DNA of 64,000 nucleotides from Streptomyces sp. ISL-10 (GTDB taxonomy: Bacteria > Actinomycetota > Actinomycetes > Streptomycetales > Streptomycetaceae). The DNA is taken from the NCBI RefSeq assembly GCF_018614575.1, contig NZ_JAGGOJ010000020.1, positions 224,692 through 288,691 of the forward strand, written 5' to 3'. Below are positions 44,827 to 53,468 of this stretch, piece after piece. Every line of letters begins with the position of its first letter. The stretch's first letter is position 1. The notes under the pieces were generated by a model. That model searched no databases. It was given only the letters and a program-made list of their open reading frames with translations, and was not told where the DNA came from. The translations under genes were made by a program, and so were the position numbers.

Positions 44827-45195
44827 CTAGGTGGCCAGAACGCCGAATATCACCACAAGCGCCAAGCCGAGGCCGAAGAAGGCCATCTGCATAGCGGCCG
44901 GCAGCCGGATATTCGTCGCGTATATCGACCTCGTGTTATCTCCCTCGTTGACCGTGCCAGCGAGAGCCATGAGCGTGGCCACTCCTGCCAGAACCGACAC
45001 GGCGTGGGCAAGCCACGCCAGCTGGAGCCACAAGAGATCGGACGGCGTGGCCTTTCCAACAATGTCTTTGGCCAAACTGATGGTGATAGTAATGACTGCG
45101 GTTGTCAGTGTGAGGACGTGCTTGCTGGTTTCCGATGCAGCGGCGAAGGCGAGCTTGCGTCGCTCTGCCATCGCTTCGTATTCCTCGACTGCCAT
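44827..45195 (-). CDS. Three-helix small membrane protein of the GTPase operon
   Basis: 122 aa from ATG 45195 with GGAGAGGG 6 nt upstream. A 20-residue charged N-terminus (VEEYEAMAERRKLAF) is followed by helices at about 27-43 (HVLTLTTAVITITISLA), 54-80 and 99-121. A polar loop TVNEGDNTRSIYATN separates the last two. The layout recalls small SLATT-like pore or sensor proteins of conflict systems, but I cannot assign it to that family. It lies 16 nt after the upstream small gene and before the DUF697 GTPase, all in one direction, which suggests a membrane complex gated by the GTPase. Confidence 0.7.
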   Translation of the reverse strand: MAVEEYEAMAERRKLAFAAASETSKHVLTLTTAVITITISLAKDIVGKATPSDLLWLQLAWLAHAVSVLAGVATLMALAGTVNEGDNTRSIYATNIRLPAAMQMAFFGLGLALVVIFGVLAT

Positions 45196-45211
45196 CAGGC
45201 CCTCTCCAGAT

Positions 45212-45586
45212 TCAGCAGAATGGCCACAGCGGGCAGGTGCGCTCCTTGACTGTGACGAAAACAGCCAAGGTGACGGCGGCGAGACTGCGGCGTCGTGTTT
45301 CGCCAGCCAGGCCCCCAGTGAAATCTTCGAGGTTTCCAGTAGCTTCGGGTAGCCGGGCTTCAGCATTTTCTCTGGCCATCAGTGCATCAAGGCCGTCTTG
45401 AAGGAACCGCACATACGCTGGCTGCGTCTCCTCAGCAATTGGAACACCGCCGAGTCCGCGAGCCGCCGCGGCATTGAATTCCCGAATCACTCGGTTCCTT
45501 AGCTGTACCGCGGTGCGCCGATTATCGCCCCCACGCCGCTGCCTTGGGTCACCCTCAGATCCCCGCCGACGGTGGTTACCACTCAC
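45212..45586 (-). CDS. Small protein with C-terminal hydrophobic tail, first gene of the GTPase operon
   Basis: 124 aa. GTG 45586 is chosen because AAGGAGG lies 8 nt before it. The frame extends to 45643 but without a better site. An Arg-rich disordered N-terminus (residues 1-30) is followed by a helical region (RNRVIREFNAAAARGLGG; YVRFLQDGLDALMARENAE). A weak hydrophobic segment SLAAVTLAVFVTVK (101-114) comes next, and the protein ends CPLWPFC with two Cys. No family is recognised. Its gap of 16 nt to the three-helix protein argues for joint expression. Confidence 0.6.
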   Translation of the reverse strand: MSGNHRRRGSEGDPRQRRGGDNRRTAVQLRNRVIREFNAAAARGLGGVPIAEETQPAYVRFLQDGLDALMARENAEARLPEATGNLEDFTGGLAGETRRRSLAAVTLAVFVTVKERTCPLWPFC

Positions 45587-46272
45587 TAACTTCGCCTCCT
45601 TGCCAAGAGGCATCGAAGTCATATTCGTCGGCCACTCGCCCATCCCCCTTTTTCACGTTCCAGCAACCGAAGAGGCAGCAGAACGTGAGCCCCATCGGTC
45701 GCGGTTGGGACATTACTCGTGCGATTGGCCGATTGTCAGCGGCGCGTTTGGCTACTGGCCTCCGCCGGAGCGCACGCCCCCGGGCGCACGTTTTGGTCAG
45801 ATGGCCACTCATGAGCTACCTCTGGGGCAGGAGTTGATCAATGACCGTGTTGACCCAATTCGGCCGTCCGGCCCCACCGTGCGCAAGAGTCGCTGCCCAG
45901 CCACCGCGCGATGAGTAGCGGAGGTGTCTCACGCATTTGTCCCTCAGTCGGGGAAGGTCGCCGTCAGGATTTCCCAATGCCGACGTTGAGCACTGGCATG
46001 CCTTGCCAGTCTGTGGATGACTCCCCCGTCATCCGCTCCTGTGCGTAGCTGTACGGCGCCAGGTCCTCGAAGTAGGCACCCAGAGCTCGCCGGCACGCCG
46101 ATCACCGAGCTGCGGCCTATTCGTGGACAGGATGCCGCAAGCCCATCAGCATCAGGACTGCGACCAGCTGGGACGCCCGTCGCTCAAGGGCCTCCGGAGC
46201 CGTATATGTGCCGGCCGCTCTGCATCCCTGAATTCAAGTGCTGCACTGGCTGTCCATCTGCCAGGCTCTCGG
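45587..46272. other. Gap with promoter region and a second integrase-end relic
   Basis: About 690 nt between the GTPase operon start and the PIN gene. The leftward operon promoter must lie at its left end, and a 45-codon frame (45576-45713, minus) overlaps the operon start without a ribosome site. At about 45925-45970 the sequence resembles the 3' end of the integrase at 42630-42680 (shared GTGTCTCA and TCGGGGAAGGTC), a hint of a second, older element end. Nothing else is recognised. Confidence 0.5.
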
Positions 46273-47117
46273 TATGAGGTTGAACCCGGGCATCACCATG
46301 GCCTACGCCGACGACATGCTCCGACGCGCGGAGACGACGTGGGGCAACGCGCGTGGCGCACAGGACTACTTCCGCGCCTACACCGATGCGGTCCATGAGA
46401 CGTATCCCGTACTCAAGCAGGCCTTCGCCACTCCGGATCTCGCCACCAACCTGCACTCCGGCCTACTGGAATCTGCTGTCGATCGGTGGCGCACGTGTGG
46501 ACCTCGGCGTCTTCAGCGACCCCGACGTGGCAGCGAACTTGAGGCGTGCCCTGCGCGCGGAGAACCAGGCGCTCGCCACCGAGATTGAGAACCAAGTGAA
46601 AGCCCTGGATCAGGCCCGCACCGAGCTTGAGGCACTGAAGAAACTCGCAGCCCGGCCTGGCCTCCCCGTCGTCTACGACACCAATATGCTCAACCACTGG
46701 CGGCAGCCCGGCGACGTCCTGTGGCGCGACGTCTTGAAGGCTCAAGGCGAGACCGTCCGACTTACACGGCTTGTGATTCCACTGCGCGTGGTCGATGAGC
46801 TCAACAAGCAGAAATACGGTCAGGGCGAGCTCGCCAAGAGGGCTACCACGGCCATCCGCTACCTGGAGCGTGTCCTCCAGGGAAGCCAGCCCGGCGACCC
46901 TGTACAGCTGCGCCAGGGTGCCACCTTGGAGGTATGGGTCAACATAGATGATCGTGGTGACGATGCCGACCTGGCGATCTTGCGCTGTGCGGCAGACCTG
47001 GACAACCTTCACCGAGACACCGGAGCCCGTGTGCTGACCGATGACTTCGGCATGCGTCTGCGCGCTCAGCAGGTGGGACTGAAGGTCATCTCCCTCCCGC
47101 AAGACCACAAGAAGTGA
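46273..47117 (+). pseudogene. PIN-domain nuclease gene with a frameshift
   Basis: The N-terminal frame (ATG 46273) reads MAYADDMLRRAETTWGNARG, then AFATPDLATNLHSG. The second frame continues YWNLLSIGGARVDLGVFSD, a coiled helix ENQALATEIENQVKALDQAR, and then a PIN domain: LPVVYDTNMLNHW, LVIPLRVVDELNKQKYG, DDRGDDADLAILRCAADL, ARVLTDDFGMRLRAQQVGL. The acidic D-E-D-D metal set is present. Removing one C in the run near 46462 joins the frames. PIN domains cut RNA, often as VapC toxins, but no antitoxin gene is visible here. A start inside the second frame (GTG near 46496) could still make the PIN part. Confidence 0.7.
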
Positions 47118-47218
47118 CGCGCGCTGTGTCGAATGCAGGTTGAAGTTCGAAGGCAAGGCGAATGCGGCAGGCAGATATGTGCAGGTCAACCCCCTGCCGA
47201 GCTTGAAGCATGCATGCC

Positions 47219-47354
47219 CCTTCTAAGCGCTTGGCCGCAGGTTCGAGTCCTGCCGGGGGCGCACCACCCGCACCACCCTCAGGCCCTCCTCCCGGGAGGG
47301 CCTTTTTGCTGGTCAGGGGCACATTAGCGGGTGAGGCGTAGCGGGCGCGTAAGC
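47219..47354. repeat. Right attachment-site repeat (attR)
   Basis: This is a copy of 42397-42532 with mismatches at 47305 and 47342. It lacks the 5' half of the tRNA, so the tRNA gene is functional only at the left end. It marks the right edge of the element. The gap 47118-47218 holds nothing recognisable. Confidence 0.92.
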
Positions 47355-47496
47355 CCGGACCGCCCTCGGGTGATCGTGACGGGGATCCGGTGCTGTCGAC
47401 TGGCACCGGCGGCGATTCCCAAGCTCAGGGGCCTGTCGGGCCTGGTGCAAACTTGCATCGCCCAACGAAGACAGATGGGAGCGGCCAGGTGGGGCT

Positions 47497-47705
47497 TCGG
47501 AGTGGGACTACTACGTGCCGCACCAGGAGGACCTGGGGGCGGCGCTGGACGAGCTGCGCCGCAAGGTGTTCGAGGCGGGGGACTACTACTGGGTCAACGG
47601 CGCCGGCCGGCGACCGGCGGCGCTGGATCGGCCGATGCGCAGTACTGCATGACGACCGGAGCCGGCCTCAAGAAATCTGCTTCTGGGGCCACTCCGGCGA
47701 CTGAT
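47497..47705 (+). pseudogene. Remnant of a Streptomyces conserved protein
   Basis: One frame reads WDYYVPHQEDLGAALDELRR followed by KVFEAGDYYWVNG. Another frame, about 60 nt on, reads RRWIGRCAVLHDDRSRPQEI followed by CFWGHSGD. These are the first and last parts of a hypothetical protein that I recall as common near integrated plasmids in Streptomyces. The middle is deleted and the start is frameshifted. Gap 47355-47496 is otherwise empty. Confidence 0.5.
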
Positions 47706-47847
47706 CCGCAGTCAAGGCGCGCTCACACCTGCATCTACGTCCGACATCAACGAGGACGAACACCAGCACACCCGAGCGCTCCCTCTCACTTGGGGCCCGG
47801 AGGACGGATAAAATGCCCGCAGTTTCATCGGTGCTTCAGGGGGGCCA

Positions 47848-48537
47848 ATGAGAGGCGAGTCACAAGTACGCGTACGTCGGAATGTACTTTTCTTCACGAT
47901 CCCTCTTATTCTTCTCGGCCTAGCCGCAAGCCTCCTTCTGTGGGTCATAGTGACCCAGAATCTTCCAGTTTCCATTCGCTCTTCCTGGCCGTGGAAATTG
48001 CAGATGCTCGATACTCAATCGGCAACCGCCGCAACGACGATCGCAGCCAGCCTTGTGTTCGCTCGTGCGCAGTACGCATCAGTGGTACGCCCCATGCTCG
48101 GGTGGACTGGCAGCGTGGTGGAGGTCGCCGGACGTTCCGACGAGTTGGCGTGGCGGGTCAGGTTGTTGAACGGAGCATCAGCAGCATCGCGGATCAATAT
48201 CACCGGCTACCGCGTCATCCTGAATCCTGCTGTTCATCCATCAACGCCGGCTTCTGACTCATGGCTGTCACGAGAAGAAGCCATATCTTGTCTGCGGTCT
48301 GCGGGCATGAGTCATTTTACAGACTTCGAGCTGCGTCACATCGGCCCTGCATTTCCGCTCTCCAATGCAACGCCGAATGCCGGAGTCGTGGGGATATTTA
48401 CCCGAAGAGCCATGGAGCTGATCGAAGAACTCCACGTCAGGGTAGAAGCCACAGATCAGGCGGGGGACACTCACCAAAGGACCGTTTACTGCATGTCCGG
48501 GGCTATTCGCCAACCTACCTCCATCACCCTGGAATAA
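47848..48537 (+). CDS. Two-helix membrane protein, unknown, accessory
   Basis: 229 aa from ATG 47848 with GGGGGG 4 nt before. Helix 1 (about 12-36, VLFFTIPLILLGLAASLLLW) and helix 2 (about 57-71) are followed by a roughly 150-residue beta-rich soluble domain (RVRLLNGASAASRINITGYR; GIFTRRAMELIEELHVRVEA). Codon use is less GC-biased than the chromosomal genes, so it was probably acquired. No motif or family is recognised. Confidence 0.65.
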   Translation: MRGESQVRVRRNVLFFTIPLILLGLAASLLLWVIVTQNLPVSIRSSWPWKLQMLDTQSATAATTIAASLVFARAQYASVVRPMLGWTGSVVEVAGRSDELAWRVRLLNGASAASRINITGYRVILNPAVHPSTPASDSWLSREEAISCLRSAGMSHFTDFELRHIGPAFPLSNATPNAGVVGIFTRRAMELIEELHVRVEATDQAGDTHQRTVYCMSGAIRQPTSITLE

Positions 48538-48707
48538 TGGTGGAAAATCAGAGCAGAACCGCCGGCCCCCGGCACCCGATGAACGTCATCGAGTTCTGCA
48601 AGAGCTTCGGCCAAGCGATGAGAACGACACAGAGCTGCCCCCGGCAGCGGCCCTCTGGCGACGCGGCAGGCCAGCAGGACCAGCGCGGCCCGGCGCCGCG
48701 CATGACG

Positions 48708-48739
48708 AAAGGGCCTCCGCTCGGAAGCGGAGGCCCTTT
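48708..48739. terminator. Bidirectional terminator
   Basis: AAAGGGCCTCCGCT (48708-48721) pairs perfectly with 48726-48739 with a CGGA loop and has A and T ends on both strands. It separates the accessory membrane gene from the convergent secreted-protein gene. Confidence 0.85.
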
Positions 48740-48746
48740 CCTTGGA

Positions 48747-49967
48747 TCAGAAGAAGCCGTTCAGGTGCCACCAGTCGGTGGCTGTCTCCTGGCGCGAGCC
48801 CAGTGAGCCGGTGCCGCGGCCCGGGTACACGAGCTGGCAGCCGACGCCCCGGCATCCTTCGCCGACGTAGCTGCTCTTGGTGGTGGTGACGAGGTCGCCA
48901 TGGCCGTCGCCGGTGACATCGCCCAGGCCCAGGAACGTGTCCATGACGTTCCAGCCACCGCTGCCGATGAGCACACGGGATCCGAGGACTCCGGCCTTGC
49001 CCGGGTACAGGTACAGGTTCCCGGTGGAAGCCTGGCGGGCGATCAGGTCCGCACGGCCGTCACCGTTCATGTCACCCGCCCCGACCAGGGCGCTCATGCC
49101 GTTCCAGCCGCTGTTGCCGATGATCTTGCGCGCACCGAGGGTGCTGGCGCCCGTGCCGGGGTACAGCCACAGCTTGCCCGTGGCCTTCTCGACGGCCAGC
49201 ACGTCCGAGCGGCCGTCGCCGGAGAGGTCTCCGTAGGCGACGATCCGGCTCATGGCGTTCCAGCCGCTGATGCCCATGAGCTTGCGCGCACCGAGGCTGC
49301 CGGTGCCGGTGCCGGGGTACAGCCACAGCTTCCCGGTCGACGCCTCGCGGGCGATCACATCCTCGCGGCCGTCACCGCTGAAGTCGCCGTGCCGGACGAG
49401 GGCGTTCATCGCGTTCCAGCCGCTGTTGCCGACCAGTTGCCCGGTGCCGTCGCCGCGCAGGAACCACAGCCGGCCCGCCTTGTCCCGGACAAGGACATCG
49501 GCCCGGCGGTCGGCGTTCAGGTCACCGAAGCCCGCCGCCTGGGGCGCGGTCGCCGTGTACCACTCCGGGTAGGCCGGGAAGTAACACTCCCGCTGGGTGG
49601 CGACGAGGCTCACGGAGCTGACGGTACGGTGTGAGTAACCCCACTCGGTACCCGGGGGGTCGGGGGCCCACGAGGCGACACCGCCGGTCCGGCTGTAGTT
49701 CGGATCGTCGTGCAGGCAGGCGAACTTGGACGTGCGGTTCACGACGGACTGGAACGTGTTGTCCCAGTCCCCGAGCGTCGCCTTGTTCGTGTTCGTCTTG
49801 AACATGGTGCCTGTGCCGTTGTCGCTCTTCCAGGCACAGAAATAGCCCGCCGGGCAGTCGCTGATCGCGGCCTGCGCGGGCGCCGCGCCCGCGCCGAGGA
49901 GCCCGAGCGAGGTGAGCCCCAGCGCCGTGGCCAGCGTGGCCACGCGCCGAAGCAGTGAAACGTGCAT
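48747..49967 (-). CDS. Secreted I36-like / FG-GAP repeat protein
   Basis: 406 aa from ATG 49967 with GGAGG 7 nt before. The signal peptide ends APAQAA. A peptidase-inhibitor I36-like cysteine domain follows (SDCPAGYFCAWKSDNGTGT; about 35-125). Then come five VCBS/FG-GAP calcium-binding repeats (GFGDLNADRRADVLVRDKAG; GDFSGDGREDVIAREASTG and others) that should form a beta-propeller. It is exported to the medium or wall. I36 proteins inhibit metalloproteases, and the propeller usually binds ligands. Streptomyces carries many of this modular type. Confidence 0.88.
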   Translation of the reverse strand: MHVSLLRRVATLATALGLTSLGLLGAGAAPAQAAISDCPAGYFCAWKSDNGTGTMFKTNTNKATLGDWDNTFQSVVNRTSKFACLHDDPNYSRTGGVASWAPDPPGTEWGYSHRTVSSVSLVATQRECYFPAYPEWYTATAPQAAGFGDLNADRRADVLVRDKAGRLWFLRGDGTGQLVGNSGWNAMNALVRHGDFSGDGREDVIAREASTGKLWLYPGTGTGSLGARKLMGISGWNAMSRIVAYGDLSGDGRSDVLAVEKATGKLWLYPGTGASTLGARKIIGNSGWNGMSALVGAGDMNGDGRADLIARQASTGNLYLYPGKAGVLGSRVLIGSGGWNVMDTFLGLGDVTGDGHGDLVTTTKSSYVGEGCRGVGCQLVYPGRGTGSLGSRQETATDWWHLNGFF

Positions 49968-50190
49968 GTCTTCCCTCCCTAACGCGGCGCGGAGGACGCT
50001 CGACGCGCCGCGACAGGAAGATACCTCGCCGACGTGATCACTCCTCGCGCGCGTTGCCATCTCGTGCGACAGGTCCGGTGCCCCGGTGGCAAGGCGTCCG
50101 GCTGGTACCGGGCTTCTGCCGGGTGTCTGCGGAGAATGCGCGGTCAGGTTTCCCGGCGCGGCACCGGCGTCGAGCCGGCCTGCCGTCCCG

Positions 50191-50676
50191 CTAAGGAAGC
50201 CCCGCGCAGACCAGCAGCGCGAAGGCCGCCAGCGTCAGCAGGGTGCGAATCTGGTGCAGGCGGTTCCAGCGGGTCTCGAAGGCGGCCCGGACCTGGCTGT
50301 CCGGCACCGGTGGGGTGGCGTTCTCCGACGCCGCCAGCGCGTTGTTGAGGGGGATGTTGCCCGCGACGGTGACCAGGTGGTTGAGGACCGCGCACACGAG
50401 CCCCGCGACGATCAGCCACCGCTCGCTGACCGTGCGGCCGTCCACGGGGACGGCCACCGCGGCGGCCGGGAACGCGATGATCGCGACGAAGACGACGAGG
50501 AACACCCCGCGCGGCACGGTCTCGTTGATGCGGCGCATCGCGGGCACGAACTGTTCGTCGGACAGCCGGGCGAGGCCGGGCATGATGCCGGTCAGGAAGA
50601 TGAGCATGAAGCCCGCGTACAGACCGGTCGAGATGACGGCGAGGGCGAGCAGCAGGGTCGGCATGCGCCACATCAT
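50191..50676 (-). CDS. DUF1772-type integral membrane protein
   Basis: 161 aa with four helices (LLLALAVISTGLYAGFMLIF; GVFLVVFVAIIAFPAAAVAV; WLIVAGLVCAVLNHLV; LLTLAAFALLVCAGL). VAGNIPLNNAL and FETRWNRLHQIRTLL are hallmarks of DUF1772 (anthrone-oxygenase-like) proteins, whose general role is unclear. ATG 50676 lies within a 70-bp tandem duplication. A second copy of the first codons (MMWRMPTL) therefore sits 70 nt upstream, out of frame. Confidence 0.85.
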   Translation of the reverse strand: MMWRMPTLLLALAVISTGLYAGFMLIFLTGIMPGLARLSDEQFVPAMRRINETVPRGVFLVVFVAIIAFPAAAVAVPVDGRTVSERWLIVAGLVCAVLNHLVTVAGNIPLNNALAASENATPPVPDSQVRAAFETRWNRLHQIRTLLTLAAFALLVCAGLP

Positions 50677-50791
50677 GACCCGCCGCGCTGGGCAGCGCAG
50701 CCGAGTTCGCCCACCGCGCGGGCAGGGTCGGCATGCGCCACATCATGACCCGCCGCGCGGTGCGGGGCAGCCGAGTTCGCCCGCCGTGCGC
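50652..50791. repeat. 70-bp tandem duplication over a start codon
   Basis: Copies at 50652-50721 and about 50722-50791 differ by a few bases. Each holds GGCATGCGCCACATCATGAC, which is the start region of the DUF1772 gene on the minus strand. Only the left copy is joined to the open frame. Confidence 0.88.
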
Positions 50792-50825
50792 GTACGCACC
50801 AGGCCGGCTGCCCCAGGACCCAGCG

Positions 50826-52424
50826 TCAGCCCTTCAGCCGCTGCGCCTGTCCGATCGCGTCCGCCAGCTGCCGTACCGCGCGGTCCTCCGTCGATTCGGC
50901 GAGCCCCCGGGCCCGGTCCCTGAGTGCGGGCAGGCCGGGCGAGCCCGGGACGGAGCCGCCGCGCAGTTCGTCGGCGAAGTACGCGGCCACCGCCGTGACC
51001 TGGAGCCGCTTGGACGCGGCGTCCCACAGCGCCCCGTCGATCGCCCCGGTCTCCACCGAGCCCGACCGCTCGTGCGGCGCCCGCGTCGCGGGGTCGAGCC
51101 AGCGCACCGTGGCCGTGGCGACATGGCCGCTCGCGCCCTCCCGGAGCCGTACGGCGTACAGCGCGGTCACCGTGTGGCCGGGGCCGACCTCGCCGCCGTC
51201 GACGCGGTCGTCGCGGAAGTCGTCGTCGGCGACGGCCCGGTTCTCGTAGCCGATGAGCCGGAACCGCTTCACGGTCTGCGGGTCGAACGCGACCTGGGCC
51301 TTGGCGTCGCGGGCGCGCAGTTCGACGTGGGCGGGCAGCTGGTCGACGAAGACCTTCCTGGCCTCCTCCTCGTCGGAGACGTAGGTGGTGTGGCCGTCCC
51401 CCTTGTCGGCGAGGCGTTCCATCAGCGCGTCGCCGTAGTCGCTGCCGACCCCGACGCCGAAGAGGGTGATGCCGTGCTCCCGGCGGGCGTCGTCGATCCG
51501 GTCGAGGATCGCGTCCGCCTCCGTCTGTCCGGTGTTGGCGAGCGCGTCGGAGAGCAGGACGACCCGATTGGTGGCGCCCTTCCTGCGGCCTTCGACGGCC
51601 ACCTCGTAGCCGGTGGTGACTCCGGCCTCCAGGTTCGTCGAGTCCGTGGGCTCCAGTTCGTCGACGATGTCGTGGATCCGGTCGCGTTGGCCACCGAGCC
51701 GGGTCATGGGCAGCCGGGTCCTCGCCTCGCCGCTGAAGGTGACCACGGCGATCGCGTCGTCGTCGCGCAGCTGGTCGGTGAGGGTGCCGAGCGACTTCTT
51801 GACGAGGTCCAGGCGGCCGGGTTCAGCCATCGAGCCGGAGATGTCGATGACGAACGTCAGCGCGGCGGGCGGTCGTTCACTGCTGCGCGCCGGCGCCGCC
51901 GTGGCCAGTCCCACGCGGACCAGCGACCAGTCCTCGCCGCCGCCGTCCCCGTGCATCTCGCCCTCCGTGGCCTGCGGCCGTGCACCGTCGACCGTCACGG
52001 AGAAGCCGTTGCCGTCGGGCCGTTCGTAGTCCTGCCGGAAGCTGTTGACGAACTCCTCTGGCCGGACCTCGTCCGGCCGCGGCAGCCGCCCCTCTTTCAG
52101 GAGGCGGCGGGCGTAGCCGTAGGAGGCGGTGTCGACGTCGAGGGCGAACGTGGACAGGTAGTCGGCGGGCGGCGCGGATTCACGGACCGCGTCGCTGTCC
52201 TCTTCCGCCCCTTCGCGTGGTGCGCCCTGGCCGCCGTCGGGGACGGCGGGCGCCGGCGCGGCCCCGTTGGACCTGCGCCCGTCGGCCTGGTCGGTGGCGA
52301 TGTTCTCCGAGCCCGAGCAGGCAGACGTCAGCAGCATGCCTCCGGCGAGCGCCACGGCCGACGCGGCCCTGACCGCCCAACCGCCCCTTCTCCTGCGGCA
52401 CGTCATTCCGGTACGGAACGTCAT
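50826..52424 (-). CDS. VWA-domain lipoprotein (YfbK-like)
   Basis: 532 aa from ATG 52424 with GGGGAGAG 5 nt before. The signal peptide ends MLLTSACSGS with Cys as probable lipid anchor. A DUF3520-type N-terminal segment (LSTFALDVDTASYGYARRLL, then RPEEFVNSF) precedes a VWA domain with MIDAS VIDISGSM, TDSTNLEAG and LLSDALANTG. A C-terminal region (QVAFDPQTVKRFRLIGYEN) is diagnostic of YfbK-like proteins. It is exposed outside the membrane and its role is unknown. It reads in the same direction as the ABC genes. Confidence 0.88.
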   Translation of the reverse strand: MTFRTGMTCRRRRGGWAVRAASAVALAGGMLLTSACSGSENIATDQADGRRSNGAAPAPAVPDGGQGAPREGAEEDSDAVRESAPPADYLSTFALDVDTASYGYARRLLKEGRLPRPDEVRPEEFVNSFRQDYERPDGNGFSVTVDGARPQATEGEMHGDGGGEDWSLVRVGLATAAPARSSERPPAALTFVIDISGSMAEPGRLDLVKKSLGTLTDQLRDDDAIAVVTFSGEARTRLPMTRLGGQRDRIHDIVDELEPTDSTNLEAGVTTGYEVAVEGRRKGATNRVVLLSDALANTGQTEADAILDRIDDARREHGITLFGVGVGSDYGDALMERLADKGDGHTTYVSDEEEARKVFVDQLPAHVELRARDAKAQVAFDPQTVKRFRLIGYENRAVADDDFRDDRVDGGEVGPGHTVTALYAVRLREGASGHVATATVRWLDPATRAPHERSGSVETGAIDGALWDAASKRLQVTAVAAYFADELRGGSVPGSPGLPALRDRARGLAESTEDRAVRQLADAIGQAQRLKG

Positions 52425-52580
52425 CCGGCTCTCCCCCTCGCATCGAACGGCACTTGTGAATGTGACGTCCGAGACGGCCCGCAGGAGCAGACGAAGGGGT
52501 TGCGGAAGCATCTCGATGCGGCAACGGCCACGAGCAGAACACCGTTGCCCAGGGGTCGCCCGGGGGCCCAGAAGGCCCGC

Positions 52581-53468
52581 CTACGACACGATGTCCTTCC
52601 GCGAGAAGTTACGGAAGGCCAGCGCGAACAGCACCAGCGCATAGGTGACGGACACGGAAGCCCCCTTCACCATCCCGGTCCACTCCAGCTGCGGCTGGAG
52701 TGCGTCGATCCAGGCGAACTGCCAGTGCGCGGGCAGGATTTCGCGCCACCCGCCCAGTGCCGTGACCGCGTCCAGCACATTGCCGATGATCGTCAGCCCG
52801 ACCGCGCCGCCGACCGCGCCGAGCGGCGCGTCCGTCTTCGTGGACAGCCAGAACGCCAGCCCCGCCGTGACCAGTTGGGACACGAAGACGAACGCGACCA
52901 CGATCCCCAGCCGCCCCAGTGACGCCCCGGCGCCGAGCGAACCGCCCGTGGGCAGCTCCAGCGGCCCCCAGCCGTAGGCGACCGTGCCCGCGGCCAGCGC
53001 GACCAGCGGCAGCAGCGCCATCGCGGCGGCGCTGAAGCCGAGCGCGACCGCGAGCTTGGACCACAGCAGCCGGGTCCGGGGCACCGGCGCGGCCAGCAGG
53101 TAGCGCAGCGACGACCAGCTCGCCTCCGAGGCGACGGTGTCGCCGTGGAACAGCGCCACGGGAACGACCAGCAGGAAGCCCGCCGAGACGAACAGGCAGG
53201 TGGCGGCGAAGTTGGCGCCGGATGCGGTCGCCGTGTCCATCAGGGTGATCCGGCCGTTGTCCCGGCCGTCCGGCGTGCCGCCGATGGCGAACGCCGCGAT
53301 GAGGATGAACGGCAGGATGGCCAGGATGCCGCCCATCACCAGGGTGCGGCGGCGTTTGAGCTGCCGGATCGCCTCCACCCGCAGCGGCAGGGTGTGTCCG
53401 GCCCGGTAGCCGGGGGCCGCCCCGACGAGCACGGGCTCGGCCGGGGCCTGCTCTACGGGCGCGCTCAT
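52581..53468 (-). CDS. ABC-2 type exporter permease
   Basis: 295 aa with six helices (TLVMGGILAILPFILIAAFA; CLFVSAGFLLVVPVALF; and others). VASEASWSSLRYLLAAPVPR is the coupling region of ABC-2 permeases. ATG 53468 overlaps the ATPase-hydrolase stop (ATGA). It forms the membrane part of the exporter whose ATPase is fused to a hydrolase in the preceding gene. The substrate is unknown. Confidence 0.9.
   Translation of the reverse strand: MSAPVEQAPAEPVLVGAAPGYRAGHTLPLRVEAIRQLKRRRTLVMGGILAILPFILIAAFAIGGTPDGRDNGRITLMDTATASGANFAATCLFVSAGFLLVVPVALFHGDTVASEASWSSLRYLLAAPVPRTRLLWSKLAVALGFSAAAMALLPLVALAAGTVAYGWGPLELPTGGSLGAGASLGRLGIVVAFVFVSQLVTAGLAFWLSTKTDAPLGAVGGAVGLTIIGNVLDAVTALGGWREILPAHWQFAWIDALQPQLEWTGMVKGASVSVTYALVLFALAFRNFSRKDIVS

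Larger units (their letters stand above)
42397..47354. mobile_element. Decayed integrative element in tRNA-Arg(UCU)
   Basis: 4.8 kb between direct repeats that carry the tRNA 3' half. It contains a broken tyrosine integrase next to attL, the DUF697 GTPase operon, a PIN-domain gene and debris, and its base composition is visibly lower in GC than the flanks. No replication, transfer (TraB/FtsK) or excisionase gene is intact, so it cannot move by itself. The arrangement (integrase abutting att, tRNA target) is that of pSAM2/SLP1-like actinomycete elements. Confidence 0.8.

Noticed and set aside
44831..45352. 173-codon plus-strand frame over the GTPase operon
   Set aside because: The minus strand gives proteins with clear membrane helices and strong ribosome sites; the plus frame has neither.
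45576..45713. 45-codon minus-strand leader ORF before the GTPase operon
   Set aside because: It overlaps the operon start but has no ribosome site. Its last codons are the ribosome site of the next gene, so coding use is doubtful.
50733..52922. 729-codon plus-strand open frame
   Set aside because: Antisense of the VWA lipoprotein and ABC permease genes.
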